A program made the position numbers and the translations under genes. A DNA stretch of 60,304 nucleotides, taken from NCBI GenBank assembly GCA_022841915.1, contig JALHQN010000026.1, positions 1-60,304 on the forward strand, written 5' to 3'. Under the pieces are notes generated by a model. It saw nothing but the letters and a program-made list of their open reading frames with translations, did no database searches and was not told the DNA's origin. Below are positions 38,459 to 46,704 of this stretch, in pieces. Positions within the stretch are counted from its first letter, which is position 1. Each line of letters begins with the position of its first letter. The stretch comes from Burkholderiales bacterium. GTDB taxonomy: Bacteria > Pseudomonadota > Gammaproteobacteria > Burkholderiales > WYBJ01.

Positions 38459-39430
38459 TCAGTTGACGCGGATGCCCGCCTCGCGGATCACCTGGCTCCA
38501 CTTCGCGTGCTCGGCGTCGATGAAGGCCGCGAACTCCTTGGGCGTGCTGCCGATGGCCACCGAGCCGTCGAGGGCGAGGGTCTTCTTGGTTTCGGGATCC
38601 CGCATCACCTTCGCGATGCCCCGGTACAGCACGTCGATCCTGTCGCGGGGTGTCCCGGTGGGCACCACGATCCCGTTCCATGTGCTGGCATCGTAGCCGG
38701 GCAGCCCCGACTCCGCGAACGTCTGCACATCGGGCAGCGCCGGCGAGCGCGCCTCGCCCGTGATCGCCAGTGCCCGCATCCGGCCCGAACGGATGTGAGG
38801 CGCGACGGCGAGCGGCGAGCCGTACATCGACTGCACCTGCCCGGCGATGAGATCGTTGATCGCCGGTGCGGCACCCCGGTAGGGCACATGCACGATGTCG
38901 ATCTTCGCCACGCTGCGCAAGAGCACGCCCGCGAGGTGGCCCGAGCCGCCCGGGCCCGACGTGCCGTAATTGATTTCCCCCGGGCGGGCCTTCGCCAGCG
39001 CGATGAACTGCTTCAATGTCTTCACTGGGAGGGCCGGGTGCGTCATCAGCAATAGCGGCTGGCTGGTCGTCTGCGTGACAGGCTGAAAATCGCGCCGGTC
39101 GTCATACGGTCGGTTTTTGTGCGTGTAGGTCGAGAAGATCAATGTGGTGATTCCCGACAAAAAGAGTGTGTAGCCATCCGGGGGAGAACTGGCTGCCAGT
39201 TGGCCTCCGATTACCCCGCCACCGCCCGGGCGATTATCGATGACGACACTCTGGCCCCAGACGTCGGTGAGCTTCTGCGCCATCATGCGGGCGAGGATAT
39301 CGGTCGGCCCCCCGGCGCTGAACGGCACGATCATCTTCACCGGCTTCGCGGGAAAGCTCTGCCCGATCGCGGTGCTCGACATGGCGACGCAGACAAGCGC
39401 GGCACACATTTTCTGCAGTTTCTTCGACAT
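38459..39430 (-). CDS. Bug/TctC-type periplasmic solute receptor 4
   Basis: A 323-residue protein starting MSKKLQKMCAALVCVAMSS with a signal peptide (cleavage near TAIGQS). It carries FPAKPVKMIVPFSAGGPTD, DNRPGGGGVIGGQLA and VPYRGAAPAINDLIAGQV. AGGAGGAG precedes the ATG. It lies upstream of the M20 hydrolase on the same strand with a 249-bp gap, so they may be transcribed together. Confidence 0.9.
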   Translation of the reverse strand: MSKKLQKMCAALVCVAMSSTAIGQSFPAKPVKMIVPFSAGGPTDILARMMAQKLTDVWGQSVVIDNRPGGGGVIGGQLAASSPPDGYTLFLSGITTLIFSTYTHKNRPYDDRRDFQPVTQTTSQPLLLMTHPALPVKTLKQFIALAKARPGEINYGTSGPGGSGHLAGVLLRSVAKIDIVHVPYRGAAPAINDLIAGQVQSMYGSPLAVAPHIRSGRMRALAITGEARSPALPDVQTFAESGLPGYDASTWNGIVVPTGTPRDRIDVLYRGIAKVMRDPETKKTLALDGSVAIGSTPKEFAAFIDAEHAKWSQVIREAGIRVN

Positions 39431-39921
39431 CGTCTCCTCCTGTGATGGTACGGGCGAGCGGCTCGTCGGTGTCGCTTCGCCTCGCGGTTGCCAGGTACCG
39501 GCGCTGCTGCGGGAACGCCGCCCGTGGAAACTCGAACCGCATCGAGCAGGCTCTGCTCCACGAACGCAATCGGTCACACGCGTGCCCCGCGCTGCTGAGA
39601 GCGCTTCGCCGCTTGGTCGCATCCCGCGCACCCGGTTCGAGGCTTTCTCTGGAAGCAACGCCGGTTGCGCCGACTGACGTTACCCTGCCCCAGTGCGGGC
39701 GGCAATACGTTCGAGCCCTCTGCGTGCTCGCGCCGACGTTGGATGCCGCCGACAGGTCGATGGATCAGGCCCGGCCATCTCACATCAATGACGTGTGCGT
39801 TGCTGGTCGCGACCTAGAACGATGCGTCAGCACTGTCGACGGTTAACCCAACGAATGGCCGTCGGCCGATCGCCTGCCCCCGAATCGGGCAGCCCGACCG
39901 TGCAGTGCCGCATGACTTTGG
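39431..39921. other. Gap between Bug receptor 4 and the esterase gene
   Basis: About 490 bp, no gene recognised. A short stem (TCGGG-ctg-CCCGA) near 39883-39895 lies about 27 bp beyond the esterase stop and could aid termination. Confidence 0.45.
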
Positions 39922-41136
39922 CTAGGGCTGCTCTTCGAAAAAGCGCAGCATCTCTGCCGCGGCATCGGGACCTCTGGGGTCCGTATGCGACCCGCGGGAA
40001 CGACCGCCGGACCAGGCATGTCCGGCCCCGTGAACGACCCAATGCTCCTGGAAAGTCAGTCCTTCCGTGTCCTGATAAACGTACCGCGTGTAGGCATGCC
40101 CGCCGGGCACCTGCCCCGAATGGCGAGACACCCTGGGTTTCATCCCCGATGTCGTGATGTATCCATCGACACCGCGCGAAATGATTCGATCCCCATTGCT
40201 TGGATGAACGACTGTGTCCCGGTCCCCGTGAAATACGATCGTTCGCCTCGACCGGACGCCAGGATCGGTGCAACTGCCGCTTGCTCCAACGACGCGGGTC
40301 AGCGCGCTTGCCTTGCCTTTCATCGCTGCCATCGCCGATGCCACATCTCGGGCTGCCCCATGCGTCAAACCTGAATGGATGCAGACGCCCGCGTAGAGGT
40401 CGGGGTAAGTCGCACCCATGATCGCTGCCATCGCGCCACCGGCCGACAGCCCCGCCACATACACATGGCGCGGATCGATCTTGTAAGTCGTCATGATCTG
40501 TCGCGTCAATCCGGCGATGAGAGACGGCTCGCCCGCTCCCCGTCGTTGGTCGGATTCCTTGAACCAGTTCCAGCACTTTTGTGGATTTGCCAAGCTGTCC
40601 TGGGCAGGATAGAGCACGAGGCACGCACGCTCCTCCGCGAGCGCATTGACCCCGGTGCCCGCCGCGAAATCGTCCGGACTCTGTGTGCAGCCATGGAGCA
40701 TGACCACGAGCCGCGCGCCTCGCTCGTCACATCCACGAGGGACGTACAACTTGTAAGTGCGGGTTCCGGCTGCATTGTGGAATACCCCTTCGACGAACCG
40801 GACCTCGGATTCGCTCGGCATAGGGCTGTCTGATCGAGGAGCGGGCTCTCGGCGTACTTCGCCGCTCGTGCCAGACATCGCACTCGGAAGCGCCCGCGCT
40901 CTGCGCACGCGAGAGCGCCCGAGCAAAGCGTCATCACTGCAGTCGGCCTCGGCAACGTGGACGACGGATTCGAGCGGACTGTGTTGCGGGGCATCGGTAC
41001 CGACATCCCCCCCGACGGCCGTCGACCGGGCACGAAGCGCACCTTGAATCGCTTCGGTCGCTTCCTTGACCTTGCCGGCTTGCGTTAGCCGCATGGCCTC
41101 GCGCATGAGCCGCTGAAAACCTTCTTTAGTGTCCAA
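39922..41136 (-). CDS. PHB depolymerase-type alpha/beta-hydrolase esterase
   Basis: Up to 404 residues. An N-terminal helical and low-complexity segment (about 1-110) is followed by the hydrolase domain. That domain has an oxyanion loop MLHGCTQSPDDFA, the lipase box AGLSAGGAM, an Asp region HGDRDTVVHPSN and a His region HGAGHAWSGG. The family acts on polyhydroxyalkanoate oligomers or acyl esters. There is no signal peptide, so it is probably intracellular. The longest frame begins with TTG at 41136; an ATG at 41106 is an alternative start. It follows the CopG gene by 22 bp, so that regulator may control it. Confidence 0.83.
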   Translation of the reverse strand: MDTKEGFQRLMREAMRLTQAGKVKEATEAIQGALRARSTAVGGDVGTDAPQHSPLESVVHVAEADCSDDALLGRSRVRRARALPSAMSGTSGEVRREPAPRSDSPMPSESEVRFVEGVFHNAAGTRTYKLYVPRGCDERGARLVVMLHGCTQSPDDFAAGTGVNALAEERACLVLYPAQDSLANPQKCWNWFKESDQRRGAGEPSLIAGLTRQIMTTYKIDPRHVYVAGLSAGGAMAAIMGATYPDLYAGVCIHSGLTHGAARDVASAMAAMKGKASALTRVVGASGSCTDPGVRSRRTIVFHGDRDTVVHPSNGDRIISRGVDGYITTSGMKPRVSRHSGQVPGGHAYTRYVYQDTEGLTFQEHWVVHGAGHAWSGGRSRGSHTDPRGPDAAAEMLRFFEEQP

Positions 41137-41158
41137 GTTCGCATCCCAGTGAAAAAAG

Positions 41159-41575
41159 CTATCGGATTCTGTCGGCCAATGCGGCTTTCACCGCGGAGGT
41201 CGCGTGTAAAGCACCCAGTACTGTGAGTGATTCGATGACAGCTCGCGCGAGTTCCGGGGAGACGTCGTCTGCAATGCTGGCGAGCCCCAGCACTTGAATC
41301 GTGAGCCTTTCACCGGCTGCGCGCTTTGCCTCGAGGTCCGCGCGCGTGAAACGGTGCAGGCCCAACAGGAGCATGCGACGGGCCACCGTCTGCTTGACGA
41401 TTTCGGCGTGGCTCGAGAGCTGGTTGCGGATCGCGGTCCGGATGAAATCCGTGCGGTTGGAGTAGAACCCTTCCTGCACCAGCAGATCGACTTGGCCAAG
41501 GTCGATCACGCCGAGATTGATCGTGATCTTCTCGCTTTCGCCACCCTTAAGCCGTGCATCAACTCCCTGAGACAT
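41159..41575 (-). CDS. CopG-like ribbon-helix-helix regulator
   Basis: A 138-residue protein starting MSQGVDARLKGGESEKITIN. The N-terminal part KITINLGVIDLGQVDLLV then SNRTDFIRTAIRNQLSS is a ribbon-helix-helix DNA-binding pattern. The C-terminal 70 residues (LTIQVLGLASIADDVSPELA) may bind a ligand or partner. It lies 22 bp before the esterase gene and probably regulates the pair. The ribosome binding site is weak. A frame starting 36 bp earlier is possible but less likely. Confidence 0.78.
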   Translation of the reverse strand: MSQGVDARLKGGESEKITINLGVIDLGQVDLLVQEGFYSNRTDFIRTAIRNQLSSHAEIVKQTVARRMLLLGLHRFTRADLEAKRAAGERLTIQVLGLASIADDVSPELARAVIESLTVLGALHATSAVKAALADRIR

Positions 41576-41829
41576 CGTGTAGCCCCCATCCGTGCGCAAG
41601 CTGTTTACCATCTCTTTACCATCTGTATGGATGGTACATCAGACAAGAGAGGCTAGGGTCAACAGAATTGGCGGAACTCGGATCCGTTCTCGCGGTGGCG
41701 AAATCCGTCAAGCGACCCACGGCAAGGGCCGACCCGAAGCACACGACGTCCGAATTGCCATTCAACCGCCGTGAGCGCGCGAGGACGCGGAGCGAACCGG
41801 GGGTGCGCCGCAACCGCGACGCCCGGCAT

Positions 41830-42124
41830 CGCTGAACGCGAGTTCGTCCATGTGCTGTGCACCGAATATCCGCCTGGCACGCCAATCGGCTGGCACATCG
41901 ACGCGCCGCATTTCGAGACCATCGTCGGCCTATCCTTGGCCGGCAAGGCGCGCATGCGGTTCCGACCCTACGCGGCCAAGAACGACAAGGCGGCCATTGC
42001 GCTGGATCCGGAGCGGCGCTCGGCCTATGTCATGCAGGGCGATATTCGATGGCGCTGGCAGCACCACCTTCCGCCCACCAAGGAATTGCGGTACTCGATT
42101 ACGTTTCGAACCTTGCGCGCCTAA
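41830..42124 (+). pseudogene. AlkB-like 2OG-Fe(II) oxygenase, C-terminal remnant
   Basis: About 97 residues match only the C-terminal half of an AlkB-like dioxygenase. Present are EYPPGTPIGWHIDAPHF (the HxD iron motif), MRFRPY, a later His in RWRWQHHLPP, and the 2-oxoglutarate Arg in RYSITFRTLR. Intact AlkB proteins are about 200 residues and need the missing N-terminal lid, which is not found in any frame upstream. The frame extends back to 41771 with unrelated residues. I therefore treat it as a 5'-truncated pseudogene rather than a working enzyme. Confidence 0.72.
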
Positions 42125-43262
42125 CCGAAGGCCAAGCGGCCGCCCGGATATTCCAGAGTTGCGGCGAGGTGCCGAAAGTGTCAAGCGCTGCAATACCGCC
42201 GACGATGCTCGTCTGGGGACGCGCTTCTTTAGTGTTCGATGCTCAGTGTGCTCAGCATGCCGCGAATCTTGGAGCGATTGCAGTCGTGGGGCGACCGCCT
42301 TCCGCGACGCGCAGGCCTGCCTGCGCGAGCCTGTTTGCATACGGGCCCGCGCCGTCGTCGGGGCGCAGCGAACCCATATACGGTTGAGAAAGACGCCTTC
42401 TTGACAACTTCCACCCTTTGCGCTTCACTACGACCGCCTAAGCGCCCCTTCCTCGCAGTCCGTTCTTCACAATCCGTTCTTCTCGGCAGCGCCAATTCAG
42501 AGAGTTCCCCGCAATGGGATGCGATACCGCTCCGTCGACTGCGCATCCAATGAAGTGCTGGCTCGCAACAGCAATCGCGGGTCACGACAAATCACTGGCG
42601 CATGCTCCTTCGATATCGACGGCTCGATGCGACACCAAACACTGGTGTCTCCGATGAACGATGGCACGAAGGTCGCGATAGCGATCCCTACCGACACATC
42701 GGTGACGGTCGTGAGAAATCAGGCTCGATCGTGAAACGTTGGAGGCGCTTCACCTGGCTTGAGAATCTCTCGGCCGACGCAAAGGCCCTTCGCGCTCACG
42801 CCGCACGTTGCATCGTCTTCTTCCTCATTGCGCTGGGCGCGGCTTTAGGCAAGCCCAGCCTGCTTGCACATTCCTTCCCGTATGCGTCCCGACCAGTCGA
42901 CGCAGTTCCCCTGCAGATCGGCGACGGGCACGATATCTGGCGCGCACCTGTCGTGTCGGAAGCAGCGAAACGTGTCGAGTCGGGATCGGAAGATGCCGAC
43001 AGCTCGGTCGACAGTTCGGCGGGCGACCGAGTTGCCCTGGACCTCGGCTACAGAACCCATGCAAGGCGGGTTACGACACGCCATTCCAAATCCGTTTCCT
43101 TCGACTACCTCGCCCGCGCCCCTCCTTCCTTCAGTTAGGGCGCAGCCCCTGGCGCGCATCGCGCAACACAGCTTCCTGAGCATACAAGGCGTTCGCATTG
43201 AACGACGTCCGCGTCGGTTCAATGCCGCGCCGCTTCCGCTCGTCTTCGAGCGGTCGATTCTC
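42125..43262. other. Long gap with one possible small exported-protein gene
   Basis: About 1.1 kb with no recognised family. The best candidate is a plus-strand frame from a GTG at 42731 to 43138 (135 residues). It opens VKRWRRFTWLENLSAD and has one hydrophobic segment IVFFLIALGAALG, but it lacks a good ribosome binding site. I do not treat it as established. Confidence 0.35.
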
Positions 43263-43442
43263 ATGAGAACTCCCATGAATATTTCGATTCACCCAGCGTG
43301 GATCGTGGGCGTCGTCGCGCTCACCGTCCTCTACGGGGCTTGCTATGAGCACAACCACGGCAGTCCGAGGGATTGCCGAACACTGAGCCTGATCGGGATC
43401 GCGGTTGCAATCGCCGCACTCGGGACGGCTTTCGCCTATTGA
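43263..43442 (+). CDS. Small two-helix membrane protein (hypothetical)
   Basis: A 59-residue frame opening MRTPMNISIHPAWIVG. It contains two hydrophobic helices (WIVGVVALTVLYGACY and LSLIGIAVAIAALGTAFAY) separated by a polar loop with His, Asp and Cys. I recognise no family. The ribosome binding site is weak, so the start could also be the second ATG at residue 5. A second short membrane protein follows at 43590. Confidence 0.4.
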   Translation: MRTPMNISIHPAWIVGVVALTVLYGACYEHNHGSPRDCRTLSLIGIAVAIAALGTAFAY

Positions 43443-43589
43443 GTAATTCGGAATGGCGCATGCCGACGCGCGTCATGACGTCAAGATCATGGTCTCTCTT
43501 CCCTGCGAGTTACTTGAGTTCCGCAGAAAGAAGCGTCGGCACCCATCGAGAAGTTTTCTAAACACCACCGTTCAAGGAGCAACGCAATC

Positions 43590-43817
43590 ATGTTACCCAC
43601 CAGAATCAGTGCCATTCTTTTGCTTTGGATACCGTTCGCCGTGTGGGCTCAGGACCAGCCTCAACTCGATGTACCGGTCGAGGGTGTTCACCGCGGTTTC
43701 GTATGGCTGTTCTTCGCAGTGTTCCTGGGTCTCATCATCTACTTCTTCTTCGTATTGTTCCGCACGGAGAAGCGGCGCAAGAACGAAGCGATGAAGTCCA
43801 CCGTCGAAATGAAGTAA
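43590..43817 (+). CDS. Small signal-peptide/one-helix membrane protein
   Basis: A 75-residue protein starting MLPTRISAILLLWIPFAVWA, a good signal sequence with cleavage near AQD. A short periplasmic segment follows, then one transmembrane helix (FVWLFFAVFLGLIIYFFFVLF) and a basic cytoplasmic tail EKRRKNEAMK. An AAGGAG site lies 8 bp before the ATG, so translation is likely. The layout resembles small accessory subunits of membrane complexes, but I recognise no family. Confidence 0.62.
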   Translation: MLPTRISAILLLWIPFAVWAQDQPQLDVPVEGVHRGFVWLFFAVFLGLIIYFFFVLFRTEKRRKNEAMKSTVEMK

Positions 43818-43969
43818 GCCCGACACCTGCCGATGCCGATCCTGTTTCGAGCCTAGTAGCCATTCGGCTCGGCACGTGGCAGTCCCGCTCGACAGGAGAG
43901 GATGGTCAGTTGCGTGTGACCTTCCTCTCCTCGATGAGCAACAAAGCGCGCAGCAGATCCACCCCGGGG

Positions 43970-44083
43970 TGTCCAGAAAAGCAAGCGAATGCCTCACCCA
44001 ACGACACGGGGCTAGCAACTGAGCATTCCACCCAGCCGTGTCCGACGATGAATGCTCGCATCGTTCGCAGCGACCGTCGACAC
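43970..44083 (-). mobile_element. IS relic, right end with transposase C-terminus (copy 1)
   Basis: Read leftward, the frame gives STVAANDASIHRRTRLGGML followed by a TAG. This matches the end of the transposase at 54452 (IAANDAGIHRRTRLGGMHSY). The motif TGTCCAGAAA (43970-43979) lies 24 bp beyond the former stop position, exactly as in that copy. Only the last roughly 30 codons survive, with an internal stop. Confidence 0.7.
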
Positions 44084-44157
44084 AGCCATGCCGACGATCG
44101 ATTGCGAGATTTCGCGCATGATTCACGGCCGCACAGACTTCGCTGCTCGCTGAAATC

Positions 44158-44197
44158 CGACTTCTCAGCAACCAGAAGTCGATGCCTTCGCATCGAC
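44158..44197. other. Two overlapping, mutually exclusive stem-loops
   Basis: CGACTTCT/AGAAGTCG (44158-44165 and 44174-44181) and GTCGATGC/GCATCGAC (44178-44185 and 44190-44197, loop CTTC) are both perfect 8-bp stems and share the bases GTCG. No T-run follows on either side. It may be attenuator-like or chance. Confidence 0.4.
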
Positions 44198-44442
44198 GTG
44201 TCCGGGTGTAATCATCTAAGACCTCGTAGAAATGCATGACTTCGGCATGCACCGAGGTGCCACTCGCTGCGGCGAGCGGCCTCGTAAAGCCCGCGAAACG
44301 CGCGACCGACAAGCCTGCAACCAGAGGCACCGCGCGAACGGGCGCCCAGCTGCGAAGCAAGAGCGGACCGCGCCGTACGCGCTAATCAGGTGTCAACGGT
44401 GGCGCACCGCGCGCCGGGCGTAGAAACGCATCCGCGCCCGAA

Positions 44443-44459
44443 CCCGGGATGATCCCGGG
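44443..44459. terminator. GC-rich palindrome downstream of the persulfide dioxygenase gene
   Basis: CCCGGGAT-g-ATCCCGGG is a perfect 8-bp inverted repeat about 36 bp beyond the stop at 44495. It is a good hairpin for a terminator but has no T-run; a protein-binding site is an alternative. Confidence 0.4.
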
Positions 44460-44494
44460 CCCAGGGATCTGGAACGTAGTGCCCTGTCCCTAGC

Positions 44495-45370
44495 TCACAA
44501 TGCGTTGATCGGGATCTTCACGTAGGCCGTGCCGTTGGCTTCCTTGGGAGGCATCTCACCCGCGCGGATATTGATCTGTACCGCGGGCAAGATCAGCACC
44601 GGCATCTCCAGGGTAGCATCGCGCTTGGTGCGCATCTCGACGAACTGTGCCTCGCTGATGCCGTCACGCACATGGATGTTCTTGGCACGCTGCTCAGCCA
44701 CGGTGGTCTCGAAGGCGATCGGACGGTTGTTGGGCGGGTAGTCATGGCACATGAACAGGCGCGTCCGGGGCGGCAGACTCAGCAGCTTGCGCACTGAGGC
44801 ATAGAGTGTCTTGGCATCGCCCCCGGGGAAGTCGCAGCGCGCCGTGCCCACGTCGGGCATGAAAAGGGTATCGCCCACGAAGACGGCATCGCCTACCTGG
44901 TAGGCCACGCAGGCGGGCGTGTGGCCCGGTACGGCCATCACCTTGGCGCTCAGCTCGCCAATGCGGAATTCCCCTTCGTCCTTGAGCAGCACATCGAACT
45001 GCGAGCCATCCTGGCGGAACCCGGGCTCCAGGTTGAAGATGTCCTTGAACACCTTCTGCACCGTAGTGATCTGGTGGCCGATGGCGATCTTGCCGCCGAG
45101 CTTTTGCTTTAGGTACGGGGCGGCCGTCAGGTGGTCGGCGTGCGCATGGGTCTCCAGGATCCACTCGACGCGCAGTCGGCGCTGCTGCACGTAGTCGATG
45201 ACCTTGTCGGCCGAGGCGGTGCGAGTGCGGCCCGACTTGGGGTCGTAGTCCAACACCGAATCAACGATGGCGGCGGCCGAGCCCGGGCCGTTGTGGACGA
45301 CGTAGGTCACTGTCCAGGTGGCAGGATCGAAGATGCCATGCACTTGGGGGTTCAACGAGGGCGTGGTCAT
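44495..45370 (-). CDS. MBL-fold persulfide dioxygenase-like hydrolase (Blh type)
   Basis: A 291-residue metallo-beta-lactamase-fold protein with the metal motif THAHADH (His75, His77, Asp79, His80), VPGHTPACVAYQVGDAVFVG and MCHDYPPNNRP. It belongs to the Blh/ETHE1-like group, which oxidises glutathione persulfide to sulfite with a single iron. It is divergent from the ArsR-type regulator. A promoter (TTGACA, 17 bp, TAGAAT) lies upstream with its -35 inside the operator, and GGAG lies 7 bp before the ATG. Together with the regulator and transporters it forms a sulfide-detoxification unit. Confidence 0.88.
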   Translation of the reverse strand: MTTPSLNPQVHGIFDPATWTVTYVVHNGPGSAAAIVDSVLDYDPKSGRTRTASADKVIDYVQQRRLRVEWILETHAHADHLTAAPYLKQKLGGKIAIGHQITTVQKVFKDIFNLEPGFRQDGSQFDVLLKDEGEFRIGELSAKVMAVPGHTPACVAYQVGDAVFVGDTLFMPDVGTARCDFPGGDAKTLYASVRKLLSLPPRTRLFMCHDYPPNNRPIAFETTVAEQRAKNIHVRDGISEAQFVEMRTKRDATLEMPVLILPAVQINIRAGEMPPKEANGTAYVKIPINAL

Positions 45371-45399
45371 GAGACACTCCAGTCATTTACGATACAAAT

Positions 45400-45434
45400 A
45401 TTCTATTGACAAATATATCGTTTGTCAATAAAGT
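45400..45434. promoter_or_regulatory. BigR-type operator with two divergent promoters
   Basis: The inverted repeat ATTGACAAA (45405-45413)/TTTGTCAAT (45421-45429) has a 7-bp spacer. On the minus strand TTGACA (45428-45423), 17 bp, TAGAAT (45405-45400) points to the dioxygenase gene. On the plus strand TTGACA (45406-45411), 17 bp, TAAAGT (45429-45434) points to the regulator. One bound repressor would cover both -35 boxes. Confidence 0.75.
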
Positions 45435-45479
45435 ATGTCGATACCAACCTTCGGCACCCCGCAAGACGCCTACCCTCCC

Positions 45480-45812
45480 ATGACGACCGACACCCTCGAT
45501 CTCAAAGACATGCAGGCATCCGCCGGACGCGCCTGCGAACTGATGAAAGTGCTCGCCAACCCCGACCGGCTGCTCATCCTCTGCCAGCTTTCGCAGCAGG
45601 AAATGTGCGTGAGCGAGCTGGAGGCCAGCCTAGGCATCGTCCAGCCCACACTCTCGCAACAGCTCACCGTGTTGCGCAATGCCGACCTCGTCGCCACCCG
45701 CCGCAAAGGCAAGAACATCTTCTACCAGCTGACCAGCGTCCCTGCTCTGGCGGTGATGAACACCCTGTTCGAACAGTTCTGCAGGCCCCGAGACACAAGG
45801 AGCAAACGATGA
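45480..45812 (+). CDS. bigR: ArsR-family persulfide-sensing repressor (BigR-like)
   Basis: A 110-residue winged-helix repressor. Cys35 (LILCQL) and Cys101 (EQFCRP) are 66 residues apart, the same spacing as the Cys42/Cys108 disulfide/persulfide switch of BigR. The DNA-recognition helix is QPTLSQQLTVLRNADLV, followed by the wing RRKGKNIFYQL. The start at 45480 is preferred because the upstream ATG at 45435 follows directly on the -10 box and would precede the predicted transcript start. No clear ribosome binding site is seen. The stop overlaps the pmpA start as ATGA. It likely represses itself, the transporters and the divergent dioxygenase gene until persulfide is present. Confidence 0.86.
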   Translation: MTTDTLDLKDMQASAGRACELMKVLANPDRLLILCQLSQQEMCVSELEASLGIVQPTLSQQLTVLRNADLVATRRKGKNIFYQLTSVPALAVMNTLFEQFCRPRDTRSKR

Positions 45813-46243
45813 CGATTGACTGGACCCACTTCACTCCCTGGACTGCACTGGCGGGTGGCATATTGCTCGGCATCGCGTCGGCCGTGTTCATCCTGGTCAA
45901 TGGCCGCGTGCTGGGCATCAGCGGCATCCTGGGCGGCCTGTTAGTGCCCCGCCGCAGCGACGCCAGCTGGCGCGTGTTTTTCCTGCTGGGTCTGGTGCTG
46001 GCGCCGGCCACCCTGTCGCTGCTGGCGCCCGGGCTGATCAGCGCTCCACGCATCGAGGCAGGCAACCTCGCCATCGTGGCCGCCGGCCTGCTGGTCGGTC
46101 TGGGCACGCGCTACGGCTCGGGCTGCACCAGCGGCCACGGCGTGTGCGGCCTGTCACGCCTGTCGCCGCGCTCGCTGGTGGCCACGCTTGCCTTCATGGC
46201 GTCGGGTTTCGCCACGGTCTACGTCATCCGCCACCTGCTCTGA
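45809..46243 (+). CDS. pmpA: YeeE/YedE-family sulfur transporter half, PmpA-like
   Basis: A 144-residue membrane protein with about four helices. The conserved motif [20 protein letters not shown] carries the cysteines that guide thiosulfate or other sulfur species through YeeE-type channels. AAGGAG precedes the ATG. The start overlaps the regulator stop by 4 bp. Together with the next gene it makes up the two halves of the fold found as one chain in YeeE. It lies in the inner membrane and probably imports or exports a sulfur compound under BigR control. Confidence 0.88.
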   Translation: MTIDWTHFTPWTALAGGILLGIASAVFILVNGRVLGISGILGGLLVPRRSDASWRVFFLLGLVLAPATLSLLAPGLISAPRIEAGNLAIVAAGLLVGLGTRYGSGCTSGHGVCGLSRLSPRSLVATLAFMASGFATVYVIRHLL

Positions 46244-46259
46244 GCACAAGGAGAGTCTC

Positions 46260-46703
46260 ATGAACCGCATTTCTGAATTCTTGGTGGGCCTGCTCTTCGG
46301 TTGGGGACTGCTGATTTCCGCCATGACCGACCCAAGCAAAGTGCTTGGCTTTCTGGACCTCGCCGGAGCCTGGGACCCCTCCCTGGCCTTCGTCATGGGC
46401 GGCGCCGTGCTGGTCGGCTTGGTCGGCTTTACCGTGGCCAAGAAGCGCACGAGCAGCTTTCTTGGCTCGGCCATGCACCTGCCCACCTCGCGCCATATTG
46501 ACCGGCGGCTGGTGCTGGGCTCGCTGACCTTCGGCGCCGGATGGGGCCTGGCGGGCTTTTGTCCGGGTCCTGGCATCGTGGCCATGAGCGCGGGCGAGCC
46601 CAAGGCGGCGCTGTTCGTCGTCGCCATGATCGCCGGCATGCTGGTGTTCGAGGTACTGGACCGCTGGGCCAAGCCTTCGGCGGCGCGCGACTCGAGAGCC
46701 TGA
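46260..46703 (+). CDS. pmpB: YeeE/YedE-family sulfur transporter half, PmpB-like
   Basis: A 147-residue membrane protein with about four helices. Family motifs include SAMTDPSKVLGFLDLAGAWD near the N-terminus and GAGWGLAGFCPGPGIVA, whose Cys belongs to the sulfur path. AAGGAG precedes the ATG. It follows pmpA by 16 bp and ends 1 bp before the SulP gene. PmpA and PmpB homologues are expected to form one pore together. Confidence 0.88.
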   Translation: MNRISEFLVGLLFGWGLLISAMTDPSKVLGFLDLAGAWDPSLAFVMGGAVLVGLVGFTVAKKRTSSFLGSAMHLPTSRHIDRRLVLGSLTFGAGWGLAGFCPGPGIVAMSAGEPKAALFVVAMIAGMLVFEVLDRWAKPSAARDSRA

Positions 46704-46704
46704 G

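Larger units (their letters stand above)
43818..44494. other. Gap holding an IS relic, alternative hairpins and a palindrome
   Basis: About 680 bp without an intact gene. It contains the transposase relic at 43970-44083, two mutually exclusive stem-loops at 44158-44197, and a GC-rich palindrome at 44443-44459. Confidence 0.6.

Noticed and set aside
45435-45479. Longer N-terminus for the BigR-like regulator
   Set aside because: The ATG at 45435 directly follows the -10 box and would precede the predicted transcript start; the family usually begins near the second ATG.
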